NCBI GenBank assembly: GCA_963772225.1
Contig: CAVYWD010000003.1
Location: 62,001 to 126,000 of the forward strand
Direction: 5' to 3'
Length of the DNA: 64,000 nucleotides
Origin: CAVYWD01 sp963772225
GTDB taxonomy: Bacteria; Myxococcota; Myxococcia; Myxococcales; UBA5297
Part shown: positions 6,965 to 15,443 of the stretch, piece by piece
How the letters are laid out: every line of letters starts with the position of its first letter
Numbering within the stretch: the stretch's first letter is position 1
Program-made: the position numbers and the translations under genes
Notes under the pieces: generated by a model
The model's database searches: none
What the model was told of the DNA's origin: nothing
The model's input: only the letters and a program-made list of their open reading frames with translations

Positions 6965-9045
6965 GCCGCTTCCCCGAAGGCGAGCCGCTCCAGGCTCCCC
7001 ACGTCCACGATGAGCCCGACCCCGCCGTCCCCCCGGATGCTCGCGCCGGCCAGGGCCTTGCTGCGCGCCGAGGCCGCCGCGTGCGCGAAGAGCGCGTAGC
7101 TCGAATCGAGGGGCTTGATGACCGCCTGCTCGACGCCCAAAACGCGGTCCACGAGCGCGCCGAACTTCCGCCCGGCCTGCTCGACGACGACCATGACGGC
7201 CTCGGCCCCCGGGCCGCGGCGCCCGATCCCGAAGAGGTCGCGCAGGCGCGTGACCGGCACGAGCTCGTCGCGCACGGTGATGAGCTCCCCCTTGTCCTCG
7301 ACCGTCTGGATCATGCCGGGCGCGACCGAGATGAGCTCGACCACCGAGAGGATGGGCAGCACCAGGGTCTCCTCGCCGACCATCACGTGGAGCCCTTCGA
7401 TGATGGCGAGCGTCAGCGGCAGCTTGATCTGGAACGTCGTGCCGGCGCCCTTCTCCGACTGGACGCGGACGGTGCCGCGCAGGTTCTCGACATTGCGCCG
7501 GACGACGTCGAGCCCGACGCCGCGGCCGGCGAGCTCGCTGACCTCTGCGGCGGTGGAGAGCCCCGGCAGGAAGATGAGGTCCAGGATCTGCCGGCCGTTG
7601 AGCGCGGCGTCCTCCCGCAAAAGGCCCGTCGCGCGCGCCTTGGCGAGGACCTTGTCCGGGTCGATGCCTCGGCCGTCGTCGGCGACTTCGATGAGGATCT
7701 CCCCCTCGCACTGCGCAGCGCTCAGGCGGATGCAGGCCTCCTCGGGCTTGCCGGCGGCCTTGCGCTCCTCGGGCGTCTCGACCCCATGGACCAGGCAGTT
7801 GCGGACCATGTGCTTGAGCGGGTCCGCGAGCTGCTCCAGGACGTTCTTGTCGAGCTCGGTCTCGGTGCCCGAGGTCTGGAGCCGCACCTTCTTGCCCAGC
7901 TCGAGGGAGAGGTCGCGCACCATGCGCTGGAACCGGTTGAAGGTCTCCTCGACCGGGAGCATGCGCGCCGACATGACCTGCTCCTGGATGTCGCGGCTGA
8001 TCCGGAGCAGCCCTTCGGCCACGGCGAGGCGCTGGTCGGGCCGCGCGCGCTCGTCGCGAACGCTCTGGTGCACCTGAGCGACGGCGATGGCCAGCTCCCC
8101 GACCAGGTTCACCAGGCGATCGAGCTTCTCGGTGGCCACCCGCACGGACGAGCTTTGCTTGTGCTCGCGCGCCTCGCGCTGGCGGGAGAGCACGCGCTCC
8201 AGGTCGCCCGACTTCACCTTGCCCGAGTCGACCAGCAGCTCGCCGAGCTTCTTCTGGGCGCCCAGGGCCTCGGTGATCTCCTTGGGGCTGACGAGGCCAT
8301 CCTCCACCAGGAGCTCGCCGATGGGCTTGTCGTCGGCCGCGGAGCCCTCCTCTCGGACGTCGACCGCGCCGCGGTCGATCACGAACAGGAACACGCCCTG
8401 CACGGCCGCGAGGTCGGCCGCGGTGCGCAGCCGCACCCTCCAGCGGGCGTAGAGCTTGGCCGGGTCCAGCTGCGGCAGCGGCGGGAGGGCGCTCAGATCG
8501 GCCTCGACGCCCAGGATCTCGCCGAGCTCCGCGAGCTCTTCGAAGAGAAGGGCCGGGTCCGGGCCGGTCTCGAACAGGCTGGGGGAGAGGGCGATGTCGA
8601 TTCGGAGGACGCGCTCCTTCGCGGGGCCGGCCTTCGCCGCCTCGGCCTCGGGGCGCGGACCCGGCGTCAGGAACTGCGCGAGCCGAGCCAGGACCTCCCG
8701 AGCCCCTGGGGCGCTCTGCGGCGGCTGGGCCTCGGAGACCAGGCGCAGCATCTCCTTCAGCACGTCGGCCCCTTGCAGGAGCGCGGTGATGAGCTCGCTC
8801 TGGAGCGCTCGCCCGCCGGAGCGCACCTGCTCGAGGATGTTTTCCAGCGCGTGGGCGACCTCGACCATCGCGTCGACGCCGGTCATCCCCGCGCTGCTCT
8901 TGAGCGTGTGGGCCGCCCGGAAGAGGCGGTTCACGACCTCGCTGTCGCCGGGCACTTTCTCCAGCTGGACCAGGCCGCTCTCCAGCTCGGCGATGAGCTC
9001 TTGACTCTCGACGAGGAAGAGATCGAGCAGGCGCTGAGTGGACAC
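6961..9045 (-). CDS. cheA: Chemotaxis histidine kinase CheA
   Basis: 694 residues from GTG 9045, which matches the usual CheA N-terminus; the frame is open further upstream. The HPt domain has phospho-His46 in AAHTLKSSAGMTG. At about 240-290 there are two tandem motifs, IGELLVEDGLVSPKEITEAL and LGELLVDSGKVKSGDLERVL, that resemble the MshEN/GspE N-terminal fold and are not standard CheA parts. The dimerisation helices follow. The ATPase core has the N box HMVRNCLVHGVETPEER and G1 box VADDGRGID. A C-terminal CheW-like domain completes it. It autophosphorylates and passes phosphate to CheY and CheB. It is the first gene of the operon. Confidence 0.95.
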   Translation of the reverse strand: MSTQRLLDLFLVESQELIAELESGLVQLEKVPGDSEVVNRLFRAAHTLKSSAGMTGVDAMVEVAHALENILEQVRSGGRALQSELITALLQGADVLKEMLRLVSEAQPPQSAPGAREVLARLAQFLTPGPRPEAEAAKAGPAKERVLRIDIALSPSLFETGPDPALLFEELAELGEILGVEADLSALPPLPQLDPAKLYARWRVRLRTAADLAAVQGVFLFVIDRGAVDVREEGSAADDKPIGELLVEDGLVSPKEITEALGAQKKLGELLVDSGKVKSGDLERVLSRQREAREHKQSSSVRVATEKLDRLVNLVGELAIAVAQVHQSVRDERARPDQRLAVAEGLLRISRDIQEQVMSARMLPVEETFNRFQRMVRDLSLELGKKVRLQTSGTETELDKNVLEQLADPLKHMVRNCLVHGVETPEERKAAGKPEEACIRLSAAQCEGEILIEVADDGRGIDPDKVLAKARATGLLREDAALNGRQILDLIFLPGLSTAAEVSELAGRGVGLDVVRRNVENLRGTVRVQSEKGAGTTFQIKLPLTLAIIEGLHVMVGEETLVLPILSVVELISVAPGMIQTVEDKGELITVRDELVPVTRLRDLFGIGRRGPGAEAVMVVVEQAGRKFGALVDRVLGVEQAVIKPLDSSYALFAHAAASARSKALAGASIRGDGGVGLIVDVGSLERLAFGEAA

Positions 9046-9331
9046 AGGTGACCTCGGGTGAAATTCGCCGATTTGCGTGTCGTGGACCCTGCCGAGCGTG
9101 CTTTCGCAGCTCGTCGCTTCCAGCAAGGGGCGTTCCACCGCGGTCGCGCCCCGAACTTCGAGGCATTGAGGTGAACGTCAATGGGTCGTCGGCGACCGCT
9201 CCGGGGCGCGCTCGCCCCAGAGAGATGTGCAGTCGACTTCACCAGCCGTGATATGACCGATTTCTAACGGTCGTTCGGGCGCTGCCTTGGGCGAGGCCGT
9301 CGTGACCGGGCTTGCGGCGCGAGGAAAGCGA

Positions 9332-9832
9332 TCAGCGTCGCAGGGCGCAAACGTCGTCGCTCACGGCGTCGTTGTAGAAGTTGACGGCGTCGATGGCGTT
9401 GCCCTGGGCCTTCCACTTGGCCGAGAGGCTGCTCCCGGCGAGGGCCACCGCCGCGACCTCGACGGCGATACCGCCGACGAGCAGGCCGGCCATCGCGCGG
9501 TCGTCCCGGTGCAGCGCGAGGCCCGAGAGCCCGCCGAGGCCGGCCACCGCCAGGCCGAAGGACGCCAAGGACAGGATGGACGCGCGGCTGCCGTCGCGGC
9601 GCGCCTCCTCGGCGTGGCGCCGTGCTTCCGGGGAGCAGGCGACGAGCTCCTCGAGCCCATCGAAGGTCGGCGCCTGGGCGACGCGCCGGTCGGCGGACCA
9701 GACCTGGAGCGCGCCGTCGTAGCGCAGCGCGAGCTCGCCGGGAGCGGTGCGCGAGGGGCGATAGGCCGTGGCCGCGCAGCCCGTGGCGAGCGCCGCGAAG
9801 AGTGAGACGAGCTGGCGCGGGAAGCTTCGCAT
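9332..9832 (-). CDS. Predicted lipoprotein with two membrane-like segments
   Basis: 166 residues. The signal peptide ends in the lipobox LATGC (Cys19). A hydrophobic hairpin lies at about 95-140. The C-terminus reads NAIDAVNFYNDAV. The upstream neighbour ends with the related AIDRVNAFNDLA, so the two are probably distant paralogs. The start ATG shares one base with the stop of that gene (TGATG), so they are coupled. Function is not recognised. An envelope role is inferred only from the lipobox. Confidence 0.75.
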   Translation of the reverse strand: MRSFPRQLVSLFAALATGCAATAYRPSRTAPGELALRYDGALQVWSADRRVAQAPTFDGLEELVACSPEARRHAEEARRDGSRASILSLASFGLAVAGLGGLSGLALHRDDRAMAGLLVGGIAVEVAAVALAGSSLSAKWKAQGNAIDAVNFYNDAVSDDVCALRR

Positions 9833-10482
9833 CACGGGGCTCCGGGGGCGGCTTCGGGGCTGAAGGGCAGCGGAGGCGGCGGGGCCAGCGGCGGCCCCTC
9901 CGACGGGACGGCCGCGGGGACGGGCGGCGCCGGGGAACAGGGACTGCCCGGGAGGCGCGCCAGGTCGTTGAAGGCGTTGACGCGGTCGATGGCCTGGGCC
10001 GTCGCGCGCGGGTCGCCGGGCTGTGACGTGGCGAGCGCGACGGCGACGATGGGCAGCGTGATCAAGGCCATGACCGCGGCCACCACGGCGAGGTCCTTGT
10101 TGCCGCCCAACTTCGAAGCGGCGTGGCCTGTGGAGTGCCCCGCAGAGGGCCGGGAAGCGGGTGAAGCGGGGTGGGCCTGCGAGGCTCGAGGTGCGGGCGG
10201 CGGAGGAGGGCGGCCGGGGCGACCGTCGAAGGCGACTTCCACCACGGCGTCGGGCGCCGGGGCCAGAGGGGGCTCGAGCGGCGGCAGCGCCCCGGACTCG
10301 AGGGTGGCATCCACCGCCGCGAGGCAGCTCGGCTCGGCCGGCAGGATTGCCTGGGCCGTCCCTTCCCGCATGACGACGCGCGCTCGGCCGTCGTTGGCCG
10401 GGAGGTAGTCGGAGGTGTAGGCGCACGCCGTGAGGGCGGCCAGCGCAGCGGCACACGCGCGTCGTGCGGCGGGCCCTGTCAT
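9832..10482 (-). CDS. Predicted lipoprotein, Pro-rich, with one transmembrane segment
   Basis: 216 residues. The signal peptide ends in the lipobox ALTAC (Cys20). A globular part of about 70 residues contains ARVVMREGTAQAILPAEP. A Pro/Ala-rich spacer follows, then a hydrophobic segment (about 130-150, VVAAVMALITLPIVAVALA), the motif AIDRVNAFNDLA and a Pro-rich tail. It pairs with the gene that overlaps its stop. No family is recognised. The two genes probably form a two-gene operon of envelope proteins. Confidence 0.75.
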   Translation of the reverse strand: MTGPAARRACAAALAALTACAYTSDYLPANDGRARVVMREGTAQAILPAEPSCLAAVDATLESGALPPLEPPLAPAPDAVVEVAFDGRPGRPPPPPAPRASQAHPASPASRPSAGHSTGHAASKLGGNKDLAVVAAVMALITLPIVAVALATSQPGDPRATAQAIDRVNAFNDLARLPGSPCSPAPPVPAAVPSEGPPLAPPPPLPFSPEAAPGAP

Positions 10483-10606
10483 CGAAGGCGCTCCTTTCGA
10501 AGGCGCTGTCTGCGGCTCAGCACTTTACCTCAGCGGGGTTCGGCGCGCCGCTTTGGCGCGCGGTGGGCGCCAAGCCTCGCTACATTCCTCCGAGCGGAGG
10601 GAGGCG

Positions 10607-10994
10607 ATGGGGCTTCCAGAGATTCTCGGCCAGACCACGCAGGGGCCAGGGGCGCTGCGCTTCATTCTCCAGCCGGCGGTAGCCCTTCTCCTTTGGCTTG
10701 CGCGATGGACGGAGCGACGCATTGCTCAGCCGGCCGCCCTACCTGCTCGCGCTCCTGACCTCGAAGGGCGAAAGGCTGGACCGGTTGAAGCGCGGGGCGG
10801 CGGCGGTGACGGTTCCATTTTCTTTTGCTGTCCTCATGGACGCTTTTTTTCAATACGTCATTCTCAGAGCCGTCAGCATTCGAGCCGCTGTCGGCGTCGG
10901 AATTCTCCTTATCGCCGTGCCCTATATTCTCAGCCGGGCCATGGTCAACCGCCTCTGGAGAATCGGTTGCCGCCGGGCGCAGCAGCGCGCTTGA
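10607..10994 (+). pseudogene. Small multi-pass membrane protein broken by one extra base
   Basis: ATG 10607 follows a strong GGAGGGAGG site and reads MGLPEILGQTTQ, then GALRFILQPAVALLL. The frame then fails. In the +1 frame from 10698 it continues LRDGRSDALLSRPPYLLALL and runs to TGA 10992-10994 through hydrophobic segments (DAFFQYVILR, VGILLIAVPYILSR). Removing one T from CTTTGG near 10692 restores about 128 residues. The pattern fits a conserved hypothetical membrane protein that I know only as a hypothetical. The gene is otherwise intact, so sequencing error is a real alternative. Confidence 0.6.
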
Positions 10995-11149
10995 GCCTGC
11001 CGACGCCCGCGCTGAATATTCATGGAATGCGCCGCCCTGCCCGGCGAGCAAGGCTCGCGGCCACCCTTCCTACGGCGGCACTCGCCGCCGGGCCGCGCCG
11101 TGCGCCTGAAGCTTCGTCGCGCCGCGCGGCGATTCTGGGACCGAGCCGA

Positions 11150-11932
11150 TCAGCGCCCGAGCGCCTCTTCGATCAATGCTCGCTGATCGGCGAGCCAGGG
11201 GGAGAAGCCGACGGAGAACGGCTTGTCGAGGACGAAGATGGTCAAGTACGCCGCGCCGATGAGCAGCGCGAGCCCCGCGACGAAAAGGAGCTGCACCGAC
11301 CGAGGCTCCAGGTGCACGAGCGTGCTGACCCCGACCGCGTAGGCGCCGCCGAAGAGCAGGACCGACCAGACGAGCCAGGGGAGCGACTGGCGCATCATCG
11401 CCAGCCGTTGGCGCCGCTGCTCGCCCAGGCGCCCGAGGGCTCCGAGCGCCGCGGCCTGCGCGTTGGTCTCGCCGCCGTCGCGCGGCTTGAACGTCAGGAG
11501 GAGCCGCCGCACGCCTGCCAGGGCTTGCGTCGAGCGCGCCGTCGCCGCACGGTCGCCGGCCTCCTGCGCCAGGCTCTCGAAGTAGTCGCGACAGCCCCGG
11601 CGCACGCCGCCGGCGACGGGCGCGGGGAACGCCTCGGCGAGGGACGAGAGCTCCAGGAGCTCGTTCAACTCCGCCGACGCGACGTCGCGGGCGCGGTCGA
11701 AACGGTCCATCGCGGCCGTGAGGACGAACGCCAGCATCACCCCGAAGATGCCGGCAATGGCGGTCATGAAAGTCCCGCCGGCGGGCTTCTGGTTCCTGAT
11801 CAGGGTGTCCGCCGGGAGCCGCTTGCGGACCGCGGCCGCCACCGCCACCGAGGCGAGGACGAAGGCGAGGGTCGCGCAGACGGCCGGCAGGAGGAGCGCC
11901 ATGGCTCGATGCGGGCGCCGCCGCATCGCCAC
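11150..11932 (-). CDS. DUF4239 (bestrophin-like) membrane protein
   Basis: 260 residues with four hydrophobic segments at about 10-35, 53-72, 185-205 and 215-235. Between the pairs lies a soluble helical region with RFDRARDVASAELNELLEL. This arrangement and the N-terminal AGIFGVMLAFVLTAA segment are typical of DUF4239, a family of predicted bestrophin-like membrane proteins of unknown function. It lies 55 bases after the SGNH esterase gene on the same strand and may be co-transcribed, though a functional link is not evident. Confidence 0.8.
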   Translation of the reverse strand: MAMRRRPHRAMALLLPAVCATLAFVLASVAVAAAVRKRLPADTLIRNQKPAGGTFMTAIAGIFGVMLAFVLTAAMDRFDRARDVASAELNELLELSSLAEAFPAPVAGGVRRGCRDYFESLAQEAGDRAATARSTQALAGVRRLLLTFKPRDGGETNAQAAALGALGRLGEQRRQRLAMMRQSLPWLVWSVLLFGGAYAVGVSTLVHLEPRSVQLLFVAGLALLIGAAYLTIFVLDKPFSVGFSPWLADQRALIEEALGR

Positions 11933-11987
11933 AAAGGCTTTGCCCTCTCGCGGCGGATGGCTCGCCTGGCCGGCGGCCTTTCGGCCT

Positions 11988-13208
11988 CTACGGCGGGCGG
12001 CCCGTCGCCCTCTCGCTCGTCTCCGGCAGCGGCCGCCGCGCCGCTCGAGGTGAGGGCCGCAAGGCTCCCTCTCGGGCGGGCGGCCCGTGCGGGTGCGCGC
12101 CCGCGGCCGCCTCGGCGCGCTCGTCGAGCTTGGCGCGGACCCACCCGACGACCCGCGCAGCCACCGCCTGCGCCCCGCCCGATGCGTAGTGGACGCCGTC
12201 CTCCATCCGAGCGCGCACGAGCGTCCCGTCGGGGTCCCGCCGGTAGGCGGCGAACTCTCCGCTCTCGTCGCCGACCGCGCTCGCAGTCTCCTGAAACGTC
12301 ACCCGCGCGAGCTGGCGCGCCTCGTCCGCGAAGATGGTGTTCAGGTGCCGCATCCGCCGGTCGTATCGGGTGGCGCGCATCGGCGGCAGCCCCAGCCAGA
12401 GGACGTCGGCGTCGGTGCCCGCCAGCGCCTGCATCATCGCCCGGACGCGGCCATGGTAGAGCTCGTCCCACGCGTCGCCGCCGTATTCCAGGACCCCGCC
12501 GCTCGCGCGAACCCGCTGCGCGTCGTTTCCCCCGAAGGTGCAGACGATGAGCCGCGGCTGGTGGGCCTGAAGGAGGTCTGGCACCACCGAGGGCCAGTCG
12601 AACACGTCCGGCCGCGCCAGCCCCGTCGCCTCGCGGTGCGCCTGGACGATGCGCACCTGCGGGTCGCCCGCGAGCCCCTGCGCGATGGCCGAGGCCAGGT
12701 AGGCGGCCATCATCGAGTCGCCGACCAGCAGCACCGTGGTCGGCTCGCCCTCAGCGGCAAGCAAGGGTCCGGAGAGCGGAGCGGGGGCCGGCTCCTCGCG
12801 GGTGGCGAGGTCGTCGGCGGCGCGGGGCCCTGGCGGTGCGGGAACCTCGCGCGCCGGGGGCGGGGGCCGAGCCTTGGCGCGGCCGTCGCTCCAACCCCGG
12901 GCGAGCAGCGACGACGAGCGGTCAGTCGCCGCGAAGCGGTCGGCGAGCCAATCGGCGCCGGCCACGGCGAGCCGACGGGGAGCGGTCAGCCGTGCCGCTT
13001 GGGCGGCGCGCTGCCACGGTTCGATCATGGCCAGCCAGAAGTCCTGCGCCGGCCCCACCTCCATGCGCGTCGCCCAGGTGTGGAGCCCGTCGGCGTCCAG
13101 CGCGAGCAGCGTGAGCGCAAACGCGGCGAGCACCCCCGCGGCGTGGCGCAGCCGGTACGTCCGGCTCGTCCGCCCGTCGAGGTAGCGCTGGACTGCATCG
13201 GAGATCAC
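11988..13208 (-). CDS. SGNH-hydrolase (DUF459-like), partner of the MBOAT acyltransferase
   Basis: 406 residues from GTG 13208, with AGGAGG about 10 bases upstream. An N-terminal membrane anchor lies at about 22-40, followed by a Pro-rich linker. The SGNH domain has the block I Ser in LLVGDSMMAAYL, TFGGNDAQ as block III and the catalytic Asp-x-x-His in MEDGVHYASGGAQ. Such proteins work with MBOAT partners in AlgI/AlgJ-like or PatA/PatB-like systems to O-acetylate exported polysaccharide or peptidoglycan. The MBOAT gene is 22 bases upstream. A low-complexity basic tail ends the protein. Confidence 0.85.
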   Translation of the reverse strand: MISDAVQRYLDGRTSRTYRLRHAAGVLAAFALTLLALDADGLHTWATRMEVGPAQDFWLAMIEPWQRAAQAARLTAPRRLAVAGADWLADRFAATDRSSSLLARGWSDGRAKARPPPPAREVPAPPGPRAADDLATREEPAPAPLSGPLLAAEGEPTTVLLVGDSMMAAYLASAIAQGLAGDPQVRIVQAHREATGLARPDVFDWPSVVPDLLQAHQPRLIVCTFGGNDAQRVRASGGVLEYGGDAWDELYHGRVRAMMQALAGTDADVLWLGLPPMRATRYDRRMRHLNTIFADEARQLARVTFQETASAVGDESGEFAAYRRDPDGTLVRARMEDGVHYASGGAQAVAARVVGWVRAKLDERAEAAAGAHPHGPPAREGALRPSPRAARRPLPETSERATGRPP

Positions 13209-13230
13209 CTGTGCGCCGCCTCCTCGCCGG

Positions 13231-14659
13231 TCAGAACTGGAAGTAGATGAAGGGCGCCACGCCCGAGGGGCCCAGCGCCTCGATGGCGAGCACCGCCAGC
13301 GCGAAGGCCGCGCCCTGCGCCGGGATGGGGAGCCCCGAGAAGCGGGCGCGGGCGCGTTCGCGCAGGGCCAGGGGCAATGCCTGGCCGAAGAGGCCCGCGG
13401 CGATGGCCGAGACCGCAGCGACGGTGAGCCACGGCCCGGCTCGCCAGGGTTGGCCCAGCGCGCGCAGCAGGGCGAGGCCCGCGCCCAAAGATGGCGCCCG
13501 GAAGAGCACCCAGCCCAAACAAACGAAGTGGAAGGTGAGCAGGCGCGCGACGGCGGGCCACCCCGCCCACCCGCGCAGCGCGCGGACCGCGGGGCTCTTC
13601 GCGTCCGCCCAGAGCCGGTGGACGGCGAGCCCCGCGCCGTGAAGCGCGCCCCAGAGGACGAAGCTCCAGGCGGCGCCGTGCCAGAGCCCGCCGAGCACCA
13701 TGGTGACGAAGAGGTTCAGGAGGGTGCGAGCGCGCGTGCCGCGAGAGCCGCCGAGCGGGATGAAGAGGTAGTCGCGCAGCCAGCTCGAGAGCGAGATGTG
13801 CCAGCGGCGCCAGAAGTCCTGCGGCGAGCCCGCGAGGTACGGCGCGTCGAAGTTCTCCGGGAACCGGTAGCCGAGCAGCAGCGCCGAGCCGATGGCCATG
13901 TCGGTGTAGCCGGAGAAGTCGCAGTAGATCTGCGGCGGCGTAGCCGTACACCGCGAAGAGCGCCTCGAGCCCGCCGTGCAGCGCCGGGGCCTCGAAGGCG
14001 GGGTCCACCAGGTGGCCGGCCAGGAAGTTGGCGACGAGCACCTTCTTGGCGAGACCCAGGACGATCAGCTCGACGGCGCGAGAGACCTGCAGGTCCTCCG
14101 GGTCGGGCGGGCGCGCGAGCTGTGGCAGAAACGTCGCCGCGCGCAAGATGGGGCCGGCGACCAGCTGGGGGAAGAAGGCGACGTACAGGAGCGCATCGAG
14201 CGCGCGGATGGGGCCCTGGATCTTGCGGCGGTAGGCGTCGACCATCAGCGAGATGGCGTGGAAGACGAAGAACGAGATTCCCACGGGCAGCGCGAACTGC
14301 GGCAGGTGGCCCGGAGAGAGCCGCGCGCCGAGGGCGTCCAGGACCACGAAGGCGGTGCTGGCGGCGAATCCGGCGTACTTGAAGACCGCGAGCGGCAGGA
14401 GCGCCAGCGCGGCGCCGGCCGCCAGGACAGCTTTGCGGTCGGCTCGGCTCTTCAACCTCTGCAGCGCGCGGCCCACGCCAAAGGCGAGCAGCGAGATGCC
14501 GACGAGCAGGGGGAGGAAGCGGACGTCCCAGTGCGCGTAGAACGCATAGCTGGCGGCCAGCAGGAACGCCTTGTGGGCTCGGGGGCGGGCGCGCAGGGCC
14601 CAGGAGACCGCGAACGCAGCGAGGAAGAAGAGCGCGTAGTCCGCGGTGGGAAACAACAT
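13231..14659 (-). pseudogene. MBOAT O-acyltransferase (AlgI-like), one-base frameshift
   Basis: The N-terminal half (from 14659, MLFPTADYALFFLAAF) has the usual MBOAT helices and ALPVGISFFVFHAISLMVDAY. Near 13940 the frame breaks after VYGYAA. In the shifted frame it resumes with IYCDFSGYTDMAIGSALLLG and ends YFQF at 13231. The second half carries RRWHISLSSWLRDYLFIPLG and the catalytic His in GLWHGAAWSFVLWG. Removing one C in GCCGCCGCAG restores about 475 residues. It would transfer acetyl groups across the inner membrane to the SGNH partner. Either the gene is inactive or the extra base is an error. Confidence 0.8.
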
Positions 14660-14863
14660 GCGAGGGCTCCGGCGCCTGCGCGCGAAGCGGCGAGGAGCGC
14701 GCCCTTTGACCTAAGGCCGCCCCCGGCAGGAGAGGGTAGGCGAGCGCGCGGGCCGCCGCAAATTCCTGAGGTGGGAGAACCTGCGTGCGCCAGGGAAGGC
14801 TCTTTCGCTATAGCTTCACCGTCGCGCCCTGAAGCTGGGCAGTGAGAAGGAGCAGGAAACCCC

Positions 14864-15262
14864 ATGGATGAGCGAATGACGAAGTTCTTCGACTCGGCGG
14901 CCTTCGGGGTCGTCGGCGCGTCGACGGCGCGGGAGAAGTACGGAAACAAAGTGCTGCGCTGCTACGTCCAGAACGGCCGGCGGGCCGTCCCCGTGAACCC
15001 TCGCGAGAGCGCCGTGGAGGGCATCGCCTGCGTCGCGAGCGTGGAGGAGCTCCCCGCCGACGTGAAGAGCATCTCGGTCATCACCCCGCCCAAGGTCACC
15101 GAGCAGGTCGTTCAGGCCGCCATCCGGAAGGGCATCCAGAGCATCTGGATGCAGCCCGGCGCCGAGAGCGAGCGAGCGCTCGAGCTCTGCGGCGAAGCGG
15201 GCGTGAACGCCATCGGCGACGGGAGCTGCCTGCTGGTGGTGCTCGGATACCGCGAGCACTAG
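14864..15262 (+). CDS. CoA-binding domain protein (YccU-like)
   Basis: 132 residues covering one Rossmann-type CoA-binding domain. It begins FGVVGASTAREKYGNKV, followed by the second strand AVPVNP, SVITPPKVTEQVV and IQSIWMQPGAESERA. The family resembles the N-terminus of succinyl-CoA synthetase alpha subunits and binds CoA, but its role in cells is unsettled. GAAGGAGCAGG precedes the ATG. It stands alone and converges with the multihaem cytochrome gene. Confidence 0.88.
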   Translation: MDERMTKFFDSAAFGVVGASTAREKYGNKVLRCYVQNGRRAVPVNPRESAVEGIACVASVEELPADVKSISVITPPKVTEQVVQAAIRKGIQSIWMQPGAESERALELCGEAGVNAIGDGSCLLVVLGYREH

Positions 15263-15315
15263 CGGGAGCCTGTTGCGAAAGTCGGCGCCTGTCGCTCGGG
15301 GTCCTCGCCCCCCAA

Positions 15316-15341
15316 CCCCCTCCCCGCTCGCGGGGAGGGGG
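15316..15341. terminator. Hairpin between convergent genes (CCCCCTCCCCG repeat, copy 1)
   Basis: CCCCCTCCCCG, loop CTCG, CGGGGAGGGGG makes a perfect 11-bp stem. The same hairpin recurs at 20579-20604, again between two convergent genes. No T-run follows, so it is either a bidirectional terminator or a REP-like repeat. Confidence 0.55.
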
Positions 15342-15443
15342 CGAAGGAGCACTCGCGCCACACGTTCTAGCGACACTGCGCTTTAGACCGGCCAGGCATG
15401 TTGGACAGGGTGTGGCCCAGCCTCGCGTCGATAGGCGAGGCCA

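Noticed and set aside
9210..9235. Sigma-54-like promoter upstream of cheA (TGG...TGCA)
   Set aside because: The spacing between the GG and GC elements is one base too long for the consensus, and the other conserved bases are missing.
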